Both the position numbers and the translations under genes were made by a program. A DNA stretch of 10,592 nucleotides from Lachnospiraceae bacterium (lineage in GTDB: Bacteria > Bacillota > Clostridia > Lachnospirales > Lachnospiraceae): positions 1 to 10,592 of the forward strand of contig JAGDCK010000106.1 in NCBI GenBank assembly GCA_017958585.1, read 5' to 3'. Of this stretch, positions 1 through 6,497 are shown piece by piece (the stretch's first letter is position 1; each line of letters begins with the position of its first letter). The notes under the pieces are model-generated. The model was not told where the DNA came from, ran no database searches, and saw only the letters and a list, made by a program, of their open reading frames with translations.

Positions 1-740
1 GCAATGCTTTCGCATACTCCCATTACCAGGTTCATATCATGCTCTATCAGCATGATGGCGATCTGGAAGGTATCCCTGATCTTTTCGATGTTTTCCATAA
101 GCTCTGCGGTTTCTGAAGGGTTCATGCCGGCAGCAGGCTCGTCGAGGAGTAAGAGCTTTGGAGATGTGGCAAGGGCGCGCACGATCTCAAGTCTTCTCTG
201 TGCTCCGTAGGGGAGGGATCCTGCTTTGGCATTGGCCAGATCCTCCATGTCAAAGATCTTTAACAGATCCATGGCCTTTTCGTGGGCAGCTTTTTCTTCC
301 TTCCAGTACTTGGGAAGTCGCATGATGCCGTGATACATATGGTAACTCATGGAATTGTGGAGACCGATCTTTACATTGTCTTCAACAGTTAATGAGTCGA
401 AAAGTCTGATATTCTGGAAGGTTCTTGCGATACCCTCACGATTAACCTGTATGGTATTCATTCCGGCTGTGTCTTTGCCGTTTAAAAGTATTGTTCCTCT
501 GGTGGGCTGATAAACCTTTGTGAGGAGATTAAATACAGTGGTCTTTCCGGCACCGTTAGGTCCGATGAGACCGGCGATCTCTGTGGCACCGATAGCCATA
601 TTGAAGTCATCCACAGCGGTAAGTCCGCCAAAATCTATGCCGAGATGAGAAACCTCAAGTACAAGAGGCTTTCCGAGATCTCTCTCGGGTACGAAGTTGG
701 GGCTGGGTACGGAAACTAATTTAATATCTTTGTTTGCCAT
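1..740 (-). CDS. livG: Branched-chain amino-acid ABC transporter ATP-binding protein LivG (C-terminus outside window)
   Basis: Cytoplasmic ATPase that would power the LivHM permease. The 246 visible residues, translated from the reverse strand, contain all nucleotide-binding motifs: Walker A GPNGAGKTT (60-68), Q-loop RTFQN (Q109), ABC signature SLPYGAQRR (175-183), Walker B LLLLDEP (196-202) and the H-loop IEHDM (H234). The LPYGAQRRLEI form of the signature and the AAGMNP segment after Walker B are typical of LivG rather than LivF. About 22 residues precede the usual family start. The ATG at 738-740 overlaps the livM stop as TAATG, with AAGGAGG inside the end of livM, so translation is probably coupled. 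The reading frame is open at base 1, so the gene is cut by the window edge, and livF would be expected next. The family is clear; the transported substrate is inferred from the cluster. Confidence 0.96.
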   Translation of the reverse strand, partial: MANKDIKLVSVPSPNFVPERDLGKPLVLEVSHLGIDFGGLTAVDDFNMAIGATEIAGLIGPNGAGKTTVFNLLTKVYQPTRGTILLNGKDTAGMNTIQVNREGIARTFQNIRLFDSLTVEDNVKIGLHNSMSYHMYHGIMRLPKYWKEEKAAHEKAMDLLKIFDMEDLANAKAGSLPYGAQRRLEIVRALATSPKLLLLDEPAAGMNPSETAELMENIEKIRDTFQIAIMLIEHDMNLVMGVCESI

Positions 741-1813
741 TATTCCGATACCTCCTTATTTCCGATCTGTTTCTTTTTAAATTTTAGCCTGTATTTTAAT
801 TCGGTTGTAAAGATTCTTGCTTTCTCATTATTTGTGATGAGCATTACCAGTATCAAAACGATGGCATATACCAGCATTCTGTAGTCGGAGAAAGCACGAA
901 GAAGCTCGGGAAGCACTGTAAGGAGCGCCGCCGCAATGATGGAGCCCGTGAGGTTTCCGATTCCGCCGAGAACCACAAATACAAGTATCAGGATCGAAGT
1001 ATTGAAATCAAATTTCTTTGGTACGACCGTCGAATAATTGAGTGCATAAAGTGCTCCGGCGCTACCCGCAAGGGCTGCTGAAACCACAAATGCAACAAGC
1101 TTATACTTTGTAACATTAAGTCCGCAGGCTTCTGCAGCGATACGGTTGTCTCTGATAGCCTTTATGGCGCGTCCCGTACGGCTGTAAACCATGTTCTGGA
1201 TGATAAACAATGTGACAAGAACCAAAAGTATTGCGGAGAAAAATGAGGAGATCTTTGTGATACCAACAGCTCCCATAGGTCCGTTTACAATGGTGGTTCC
1301 GGTGGCCATATCAAGTCCAAGGGAAGCTTCATCCTTTAAGCTGAAATGAATTCCGTTTGCGTCTACGCCCACATAGAGTACGTTTAAGAAGTTCTTTATG
1401 ATCTCTCCAAAGGCCAGGGTTACGATTGCCAGATAGTCGCCTCGAAGTCTGAGTACGGGGATTCCGATAATGACTCCGGCAACGGATGCGATGATGGCAC
1501 CTACTATCACTGCGATCAAAAGTCTCAAAGCTCCGTTTTCAACACTGTGCTTTAAGGCGGTGGATACGATAACACCGCTGAAAGCACCAACACTCATAAA
1601 TCCTGCGTGACCGAGGGAGAGTTCTCCCGAGATACCAACCACCAGGTTGAGGGACAGCGCCATTACGATGTATACGCAGATGGGGATCAGCTGACCCTGC
1701 AGTGAGTTTGATATATGCTTTGTGCTGACAAGCGTCTGAAAGATTATAAAGAATAAAATGATTATTCCGTAGTTTAAAAAGCTGTTCTTTGTATGTTTTT
1801 TCATCTTTTTCAT
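740..1813 (-). CDS. livM: Branched-chain amino-acid ABC transporter permease LivM
   Basis: Integral membrane permease (357 aa) that would pair with LivH to form the translocation channel. A hydrophobic helix at about residues 14-30 is followed by the family core: SLNLVVGISGELSLGHAGF (54-72), LRLRGDYLAIVTLAFGEI (121-138) and the cytoplasmic coupling loop RAIKAIRDNRIAAEACGLNV (215-234), which is expected to contact the ATPases. The C-terminal half carries the GGIGNLTGS segment typical of LivM. Length is normal for the family. The ATG at 1811-1813 follows the livH stop by 7 bp, and a weak AGGTGG overlaps that stop, so translation is likely coupled to livH. A second ATG three codons in (M4) has no better ribosome-binding site. 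The stop overlaps the livG start by one base. Assignment is firm; substrate preference is inferred. Confidence 0.96.
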   Translation of the reverse strand: MKKMKKHTKNSFLNYGIIILFFIIFQTLVSTKHISNSLQGQLIPICVYIVMALSLNLVVGISGELSLGHAGFMSVGAFSGVIVSTALKHSVENGALRLLIAVIVGAIIASVAGVIIGIPVLRLRGDYLAIVTLAFGEIIKNFLNVLYVGVDANGIHFSLKDEASLGLDMATGTTIVNGPMGAVGITKISSFFSAILLVLVTLFIIQNMVYSRTGRAIKAIRDNRIAAEACGLNVTKYKLVAFVVSAALAGSAGALYALNYSTVVPKKFDFNTSILILVFVVLGGIGNLTGSIIAAALLTVLPELLRAFSDYRMLVYAIVLILVMLITNNEKARIFTTELKYRLKFKKKQIGNKEVSE

Positions 1814-1820
1814 AGGCCAC

Positions 1821-2690
1821 CTACACTTTCTCGGTAACCTTCTTGCCGAGAAGTCCGGTGGGCTTCACGATAAGGATTACGATAAGTACCGCAAATACAA
1901 TTGCATCTGAAAGTTCGGTCGAGATATAGGCTTTGCTCAATATCTCGATTATACCGAGGATTATACCGCCGAGCATTGCTCCGGGAATGGAACCGATACC
2001 ACCGAATACCGCAGCAGTGAAGGCTTTGATACCGGGCATGGAACCTGTGGTGGGTGTCAGGTTGGGATATGAAGAGCACAGAAGCACACCTGCGATCGCT
2101 GCAAGTCCGGAACCTATAGCGAATGTGAGTGAGATCGTTGCGTTTACATTGATTCCCATAAGCTGAGCGGCACCCTTATCCTCTGAAACCGCCTTCATGG
2201 CCTTTCCTACCTTTGTCTTGTTGGTGAAAAGTGTGAGAGCCACCATGATCACCACGCATGAAAGGAATGTGATGATGGAAGCGGATGTGATGCGGATATT
2301 TCCAAACTCCAGTGTTCCGAAGTTAACCATGTTGGGGAAAGACTTCGGATTGGATGACCATATGAGAAGCGCAGCATTCTGAAGAAAATATGACACGCCT
2401 ATGGCGGTGATGAGCACTGCAAGGCTTGTGGCGCTTCTAAGGGGCTTATAAGCAAGTTTCTCGATGAAAATACCGAGAAGCGTACAAACTGCGATGGAAA
2501 TGAGGATTGCGACTCCGTAGGGGAGCCCCAGGTAACTGCTGGTAATGTAAGCCATGTAACCGCCCACCATGATGACATCGCCGTGAGCAAAGTTAAGCAT
2601 TTTGGCGATACCGTAAACCATGGTATATCCAAGAGCTATGATGGCATAGACACTACCCAGGCTGATACCGTTGATCAGATAGGATAACAT
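1821..2690 (-). CDS. livH: Branched-chain amino-acid ABC transporter permease LivH
   Basis: Second permease subunit (289 aa) of the importer and first gene of the livHMG block. Family hallmarks are GSVYAIIALGYTMVYGI near the N-terminus (12-28), NFAHGDVIMVGGY (33-45), the cytoplasmic coupling loop GKAMKAVSEDKGAAQLMGIN (162-181) and KAFTAAVFGGIGSIPGAMLG (222-241). The protein is almost entirely hydrophobic, with about eight predicted membrane segments, and is of normal length. The ATG at 2688-2690 is preceded by GGGAGG at 2697-2702 with 7 nt spacing. A 234-bp gap separates it from livJ; the gap contains a livJ terminator, a separate promoter and several palindromes, so livHMG may be expressed at a level different from livJ. 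The family call is firm; leucine/isoleucine/valine as substrate is inferred. Confidence 0.96.
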   Translation of the reverse strand: MLSYLINGISLGSVYAIIALGYTMVYGIAKMLNFAHGDVIMVGGYMAYITSSYLGLPYGVAILISIAVCTLLGIFIEKLAYKPLRSATSLAVLITAIGVSYFLQNAALLIWSSNPKSFPNMVNFGTLEFGNIRITSASIITFLSCVVIMVALTLFTNKTKVGKAMKAVSEDKGAAQLMGINVNATISLTFAIGSGLAAIAGVLLCSSYPNLTPTTGSMPGIKAFTAAVFGGIGSIPGAMLGGIILGIIEILSKAYISTELSDAIVFAVLIVILIVKPTGLLGKKVTEKV

Positions 2691-2719
2691 AAGAAACCTC
2701 CCATAAAAATAGTTTTTGC

Positions 2720-2735
2720 GGAATTTTGAAATTCC
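2720..2735. repeat. 16-bp palindrome in the livH leader
   Basis: GGAATTT-TG-AAATTCC has perfect 7-bp arms around 2 bp. It lies downstream of the putative livH start point, so it would be a small RNA hairpin about 20 nt before the ribosome-binding site, or an operator in DNA. It directly abuts the left arm of the 11-bp inverted repeat. No U-tract follows, so it is not a terminator. Confidence 0.6.
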
Positions 2736-2787
2736 TGCATACCTTGATTCTTTTGAATAATTATAAACGAAAAAAGCAAGGTATGCA
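2736..2787. repeat. 11-bp perfect inverted repeat flanking the livH -10 region
   Basis: TGCATACCTTG at 2736-2746 is matched by CAAGGTATGCA at 2777-2787, separated by 30 bp. The right arm overlaps the putative -35 element of livH, and the left arm falls just downstream of the expected start point. The arm centres are 41 bp apart, about four helical turns. This geometry suits a DNA operator pair bound by a dimeric or looping regulator. If transcripts began further upstream it could instead form an RNA stem. Confidence 0.6.
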
Positions 2788-2788
2788 A
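2760..2788 (-). promoter_or_regulatory. Putative livHMG promoter
   Basis: On the minus strand, a perfect TATAAT (2765-2760) sits 17 bp from TTGCAT (2788-2783), giving a start near 2753 and a leader of about 62 nt before livH. The -35 match is poor (3 of 6), so activation or weak activity is possible. The position just after the livJ terminator supports a separate promoter for the permease and ATPase genes. Confidence 0.5.
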
Positions 2789-2797
2789 AAATATCAG

Positions 2798-2809
2798 AGT
2801 CAATTGACT
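2798..2809. repeat. 12-bp perfect palindrome upstream of the livH promoter
   Basis: AGTCAATTGACT is a perfect 12-bp palindrome about 10 bp upstream of the putative -35 of livH, a usual place for an activator or repressor dimer. No specific regulator is recognised. Confidence 0.45.
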
Positions 2810-2866
2810 TATTTTATGCTAAAAACATGACGCAGATCTTTAGATTAAGGGGTGCATATGAATGGT

Positions 2867-2893
2867 AAAAAGGGGTTACCATCGGGTAACCCC
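2867..2893 (-). terminator. Intrinsic terminator after livJ
   Basis: On the minus strand GGGGTTACC pairs with GGTAACCCC (9 bp perfect, 4-nt loop) and is followed by TTTTT. It lies about 30 nt after the livJ stop. It would end most livJ transcripts, while partial read-through could still feed livHMG. Confidence 0.88.
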
Positions 2894-2924
2894 CCTTACA
2901 GTCATATTTTTAATTATCTTTAAA

Positions 2925-4193
2925 TTACATTCCTACGTAAACACCGTCTTTGATGATAACAGCCTTGGGGGACTTGTTAACCTCACCTGAAGCATTCCAC
3001 TTCATTCCGGCACCTGTAAGTCCGTCTACTGAGAAGTCATCTGAAGAGATGGTGCTGATGAGGATATCGCAAAGCTCCTCTGCGCTTAAGTCTGTCACAT
3101 CAAGAGCTCCGTTCTTTGCAGCGTATGCGTTGAGTGCTTCAACGATGGTATAAACTGCATCGTAAGCATCAGCGGCAAACTGTGAAGGAGTCTCGCCTGC
3201 CTTGTCATTGAACTTCTTTACAAAGCTTACTGTTGCATCATCTGTAGCATCTGCAGCGAAAGGTGTAAGAAGCATTACGCCCTCAGCAAGGCTTGTGTCA
3301 AATCCCTCGATTCCGAGGATACCGTCCATACCGTCAACACCGAATACTGTAGCTTCATATCCCTGCTTGTCCATCTCGGAGAGGATAAGTGAAGCGGGCT
3401 GATAGTAAATAGGAAGGAATACAAGCTCAGCGCCTGCGTTCTTTGCATCTGTTACCTGAACTGAGAAGTCTGTTGTGTCATCTGTAAATGTTGTGGTGGA
3501 TACAACCTCAAGACCTCTGTTCTCAGCTTCGCTTACGAATGTCTGATAGATACCTGTTGAGTAAGCATCAGCGTTGTTGTAGATGACAGCTACCTTTGTT
3601 GCAAGGTTGTTCTCTGAGATGTACTCAGCTGATTTTGATCCCTGGTTAGGATCTGAGAAGCATACCTGATATACATTGTCTCTGTCTTCTGTTACCTTGG
3701 GTGATGAAGCTGAAGGTGTGAGCATGAATACTCTGTCTGAGTAAGCCTCTGAAGCAACTGCGATACAGGGAGTTGTGGTTACGCAACCAACGATTGCCTG
3801 TACGTTCCAGTCCTTTAATGTGTTGTAAGCGTTTACTGATGTCTCTGCGTCATGTACATCGTCTTCAGGCTGATACTCGATGGTAAGACCGTTTCCGAGA
3901 GCGTTTAACTCTTCAACCGCGATCTGTGCACCGTAGTTTGCAAGTGAACCGTACTGTCCTGCAGCACCTGTGATAGGTCCGATGAAGCCAAGCTTAAGTG
4001 TTCCGGTAACTGCTCCGTCTGTTGTCTCTGCAGCAGCTGCGGTCTCTTCTGTTGTCTCTTCGGTTTCTGTGGTCTCTGTCTGTGTCTCGGTAGCGTCAGC
4101 TGCTGAATCAGCTGTGCCTGCATCGGCGCCACAAGCTGCAAGAGAGAGAACCATTGCTCCTGTTAAGAGGAGTGCAAGTAATTTCTTCTTCAT
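2925..4193 (-). CDS. livJ: Branched-chain amino-acid ABC transporter substrate-binding lipoprotein
   Basis: Extracytoplasmic lipoprotein (422 aa) that would capture the amino acid and deliver it to LivHM. The N-terminus is a lipoprotein signal: MKKKLLALLL, a hydrophobic core and the lipobox LAAC with C21 as the lipid-modified cysteine. Residues 22-63 form a low-complexity Thr/Glu/Ala-rich linker that would hold the domain away from the membrane. The rest is a type I periplasmic-binding fold (Peripla_BP_6 type), beginning LKLGFIGPITGAAGQYG and containing MLTPSASSPKVT, the usual Ser/Thr-rich ligand-binding stretch, and QFAADAYDAVY. The ATG at 4191-4193 has AGGAGGA at 4201-4207. Its promoter, structured leader and terminator are described separately. 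Substrates could include other amino acids or amides, since this family is used for several; the liv gene order favours branched-chain amino acids. Confidence 0.94.
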   Translation of the reverse strand: MKKKLLALLLTGAMVLSLAACGADAGTADSAADATETQTETTETEETTEETAAAAETTDGAVTGTLKLGFIGPITGAAGQYGSLANYGAQIAVEELNALGNGLTIEYQPEDDVHDAETSVNAYNTLKDWNVQAIVGCVTTTPCIAVASEAYSDRVFMLTPSASSPKVTEDRDNVYQVCFSDPNQGSKSAEYISENNLATKVAVIYNNADAYSTGIYQTFVSEAENRGLEVVSTTTFTDDTTDFSVQVTDAKNAGAELVFLPIYYQPASLILSEMDKQGYEATVFGVDGMDGILGIEGFDTSLAEGVMLLTPFAADATDDATVSFVKKFNDKAGETPSQFAADAYDAVYTIVEALNAYAAKNGALDVTDLSAEELCDILISTISSDDFSVDGLTGAGMKWNASGEVNKSPKAVIIKDGVYVGM

Positions 4194-4360
4194 AATAAAG
4201 TCCTCCTGTTATATATAAATCTCCCTTTCGCATCACTTTATATGATGCGAATGCTTTCCTGCCCGATGTTTCCCCCACGGGATAGGAAAACAAAAGAACG
4301 CCTCCTTAAAAGAACCGAGCCGTTCCGCGTAAAAAAAACACAAAAATGATGTTTTTTAAT
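4194..4360 (-). promoter_or_regulatory. Long structured 5' leader of livJ
   Basis: From the predicted start point (about 4360) to the livJ ATG there are about 165 nt. On the minus strand three successive stem-loops can be drawn: a weak GAAC/GTTC pair (4325-4312), a two-part stem TTTCCT+CCCG pairing with CGGG+AGGAAA (4289-4255, 12-nt loop, small internal loop) and a perfect 9-bp stem TTCGCATCA/TGATGCGAA (4251-4227, 7-nt loop). The last two are only 3 nt apart. The leader also holds an AAGGAGG followed by a TTG codon. No known riboswitch consensus was recognised and no U-tract follows the hairpins. Cis-regulation of livJ, or transcript stabilisation, is an inference. Confidence 0.5.
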
Positions 4361-4366
4361 GCATGA

Positions 4367-4395
4367 ATAATATGTCACTCATTAAAATTTGTCAA
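4367..4395 (-). promoter_or_regulatory. livJ promoter (sigma-A type)
   Basis: On the minus strand TTGACA (4395-4390, 6 of 6) is followed after exactly 17 bp by TATTAT (4372-4367, 5 of 6). The predicted start is near 4360. This is the best sigma-A promoter in the window, consistent with a highly expressed binding protein. Confidence 0.82.
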
Positions 4396-4552
4396 TATTA
4401 TTAGGTAAAAGGATAAAATAAATCAACGAATTGGTTAACATTATTCAATTTTTGCATAAAAAACAGTGCGATCTTAATATTCTATCATCAAATACTACAT
4501 AATGTGTTTTCCATTCTTTGTGCATATTAGATGTGGTATTTTCATGCCGATT
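4396..4552. other. AT-rich divergent intergenic segment with no recognised gene
   Basis: Central part of the 392-bp gap between livJ and the oxidoreductase fusion. It is very AT-rich and has no convincing coding frame, tRNA or strong hairpin. Short AATTG/CAATT arms are present near 4428-4449 but are too weak to call. An in-frame ATG-initiated extension of the plus-strand gene starts at 4502 but lacks a ribosome-binding site. Confidence 0.5.
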
Positions 4553-4578
4553 TGTTATAATTGGATTTATAGGGAGGA
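4553..4578 (+). promoter_or_regulatory. Extended -10 promoter and ribosome-binding site of the fusion gene
   Basis: TGTTATAAT at 4553-4561 is a perfect extended -10 (TGnTATAAT). No good -35 is present 16-18 bp upstream, which is common for this promoter type. The start would be near 4568. AGGGAGGA at 4571-4578 lies 7 nt before the ATG at 4586, which fixes the translation start. Confidence 0.7.
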
Positions 4579-4585
4579 TATCAAT

Positions 4586-6430
4586 ATGAATGTAGCGATA
4601 CTCGGTGCGGGAAATATAGCAAATGCCATGGCAACGGCTCTGAACGGGCTGGATGATTCGGTGAAGGCCTACGCAGTGGCTTCCAGGTCACTTCAAAAGT
4701 CTGAGGACTTTGCCCAAAAACACGGATTTGAAAAGGCCTACGGATCCTATGAGGAGATGCTTAGAGACCCTGAGGTTGATCTGGTATATGTGGCGACACC
4801 TCACTCCCATCATTATGAGCATGTAAAACTGTGCTTGGAGCATGGAAAGGCAGTGCTTTGCGAGAAGGCATTTACCGCTAATTCCATTCAGGCTCAGGAA
4901 CTTTTAAATATGGCTGAGGAGAAGGGAATCCTCCTTACAGAGGCCATGTGGACCAGATATATACCAACGAGAAACGAACTGTTAAGTATAATAGAAAGCG
5001 GAGAGATCGGCGAGGTCTTTTCCGTGGAAGCAGATTTTTCCATTCCATTAAGCCATGTGGAGAGACTTCGTAACCCCGAGCTTGCAGGAGGCCCGCTCCT
5101 TGACCTTGGAGTGTACTGTCTTACCTTTGCGGCAATGTTTTTGGGTACAAACTGCATCGGCATGGATTCCACATGCATGAAATATGAGACCGGGGTTGAT
5201 GCCACGGACTTTATCGTGCTTCATTATCCTGAGGGAAAAACTGCGTACCTGAGGACCAGCATGGTGTCCGGAGGAAAGAACGAAGGCCGGATAAACGGTA
5301 CAAAAGGGTATATACAGGTTTATAATCTGAACGACCTGTCAAAATATGTTGTATATGACAAAGCCGGAAATGTGGTCAGGGAGGTTGTTCCCAAATACAT
5401 TGCAAACGGTTATGAATATGAAGTTTTATCCTGCAAAAAGGCATTGGAGGAGGGAAAACTCGAGTGCCCTGAAATGCCTCATGCAGAGACCATGCGCATC
5501 ATGAATCAGATGGATGACCTCAGAAGAAGCTGGGGTGTGGTATATCCCTTCGAGGCAGAGCAGATGAAAGCTGTCTGGGACAGGGATAACGACCAGTCCA
5601 TCCTTGAGACATATAACTGCGAGACCGGTGAAAGAAAGATATTGGCATATTTTGATTATGTCATCGAAGCTCCAAACTGGTCAAAGGACGGAAAGAGCCT
5701 CTATTACAACAGCAAGGGTTCAATTTACAGATTTGATCTGGAGACTTTGTCTTCCGAAAAACTGGACACAGGATTTTGCAACAGATGTAACAACGACCAT
5801 GTCCTCTCTGAGGACGGAAAATATATTGCGGTAAGTCATGATGCAGAGGAGGACGGAAAAAGCAGAGTGTACAGGATTCCCATTGAGGGAGGTGCCCCCG
5901 AGCTTTTGACCGCCATGCGTCCAAGCTACCTCCACGGATGGAGCCCTGACGGGAAAACTCTTTCATATTGTGCGGAGAGAAACGGAGAATTCGATATTTA
6001 TACTCTTAATGCTTCGGGCGGAGTGGAAAAGAGGCTTACGGATGCACCGGGACTAAACGACGGACCGGAGTTTGATCCCACGGGAGAATATATCTGGTTT
6101 AATTCGGTCAGAAGCGGTCTCATGCAGGTATACAGAATGAAGGCTGACGGAAGTGAGCAGACCAGGATGACCCATGATGAAGGGGCAAATCTGTGGTTTC
6201 CTCATGTGTCCCCTGACGGCAAAAAGGTCGTTATGCTTGCCTACAAAAAGGGAGACTTAAGGCCCGGAGATCATGTCCCGGACAAAAACGTGGAGCTTAG
6301 GATAATGGATGCGGACGGATCCAACATGACAACGGCAGTAAAGCTTTTTGGAGGTCAGGGAACCATTAATGTAAACTCATGGGCTCCAAACAGCCGCGAA
6401 TTTGCATTCGTATCATATTGCAAAAAATAG
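4586..6430 (+). CDS. Gfo/Idh/MocA-family oxidoreductase fused to a TolB-like (PD40) beta-propeller
   Basis: A 614-aa two-part protein. Residues 1-323 form a complete NAD(P)-dependent Gfo/Idh/MocA oxidoreductase: Rossmann motif GAGNIANAMA (7-16), VYVATPHSHHYEH (67-79), the catalytic-lysine motif as EKA (93-95, usually EKP), and GGPLLDLGVYCL (168-179) with D173 and Y177. It ends in WGVVYPFE, as stand-alone members normally do. Three residues later, at M327, a complete six-bladed TolB/PD40-type propeller begins, with blade motifs near 362-376, 404-419, 449-464, 493-507, 538-553 and 596-611 (pattern SPDGK). There is no signal peptide, so both parts should be cytoplasmic, unlike classical TolB. 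The start at 4586 is chosen by the ribosome-binding site; the upstream ATG at 4502 would add 28 residues from the promoter region. The oxidoreductase resembles the dihydrodiol/sugar dehydrogenase branch; its substrate is unknown. The propeller may bind a ligand or partner. Domain calls are firm, function is not. Confidence 0.9.
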   Translation: MNVAILGAGNIANAMATALNGLDDSVKAYAVASRSLQKSEDFAQKHGFEKAYGSYEEMLRDPEVDLVYVATPHSHHYEHVKLCLEHGKAVLCEKAFTANSIQAQELLNMAEEKGILLTEAMWTRYIPTRNELLSIIESGEIGEVFSVEADFSIPLSHVERLRNPELAGGPLLDLGVYCLTFAAMFLGTNCIGMDSTCMKYETGVDATDFIVLHYPEGKTAYLRTSMVSGGKNEGRINGTKGYIQVYNLNDLSKYVVYDKAGNVVREVVPKYIANGYEYEVLSCKKALEEGKLECPEMPHAETMRIMNQMDDLRRSWGVVYPFEAEQMKAVWDRDNDQSILETYNCETGERKILAYFDYVIEAPNWSKDGKSLYYNSKGSIYRFDLETLSSEKLDTGFCNRCNNDHVLSEDGKYIAVSHDAEEDGKSRVYRIPIEGGAPELLTAMRPSYLHGWSPDGKTLSYCAERNGEFDIYTLNASGGVEKRLTDAPGLNDGPEFDPTGEYIWFNSVRSGLMQVYRMKADGSEQTRMTHDEGANLWFPHVSPDGKKVVMLAYKKGDLRPGDHVPDKNVELRIMDADGSNMTTAVKLFGGQGTINVNSWAPNSREFAFVSYCKK

Positions 6431-6497
6431 CGGATCAGGTGCATCGGCGTGAGAGAGCCGTGCCAAAAAGATTTTAGAGGGGAAAATAATAACTATT

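Noticed and set aside
2720..2735. CodY box in the livH leader
   Set aside because: The palindrome looks similar, but its half-site spacing is shorter than the CodY motif and the ungapped match is only about half the positions.
3970..4218. Plus-strand open frame opposite the livJ N-terminus
   Set aside because: The Val/Ser/Ala-rich translation is the reverse of the low-complexity Thr/Glu linker of the lipoprotein.
4502..4585. In-frame upstream ATG adding 28 residues to the oxidoreductase fusion
   Set aside because: It would begin upstream of the extended -10 promoter, has no ribosome-binding site and does not resemble the family; the ATG at 4586 has AGGGAGGA at good spacing and starts directly at the Rossmann strand.
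5661..5966. Minus-strand open frames opposite the propeller, and another at 4894-5205
   Set aside because: They are shadows of the strongly supported fusion gene, with no ribosome-binding site and no recognisable domain.
6440..6470. Hairpin CGGC/GCCG between the fusion gene and the MATE gene as a terminator
   Set aside because: Only four base pairs with an 8-nt loop and no T-tract; read-through is expected.
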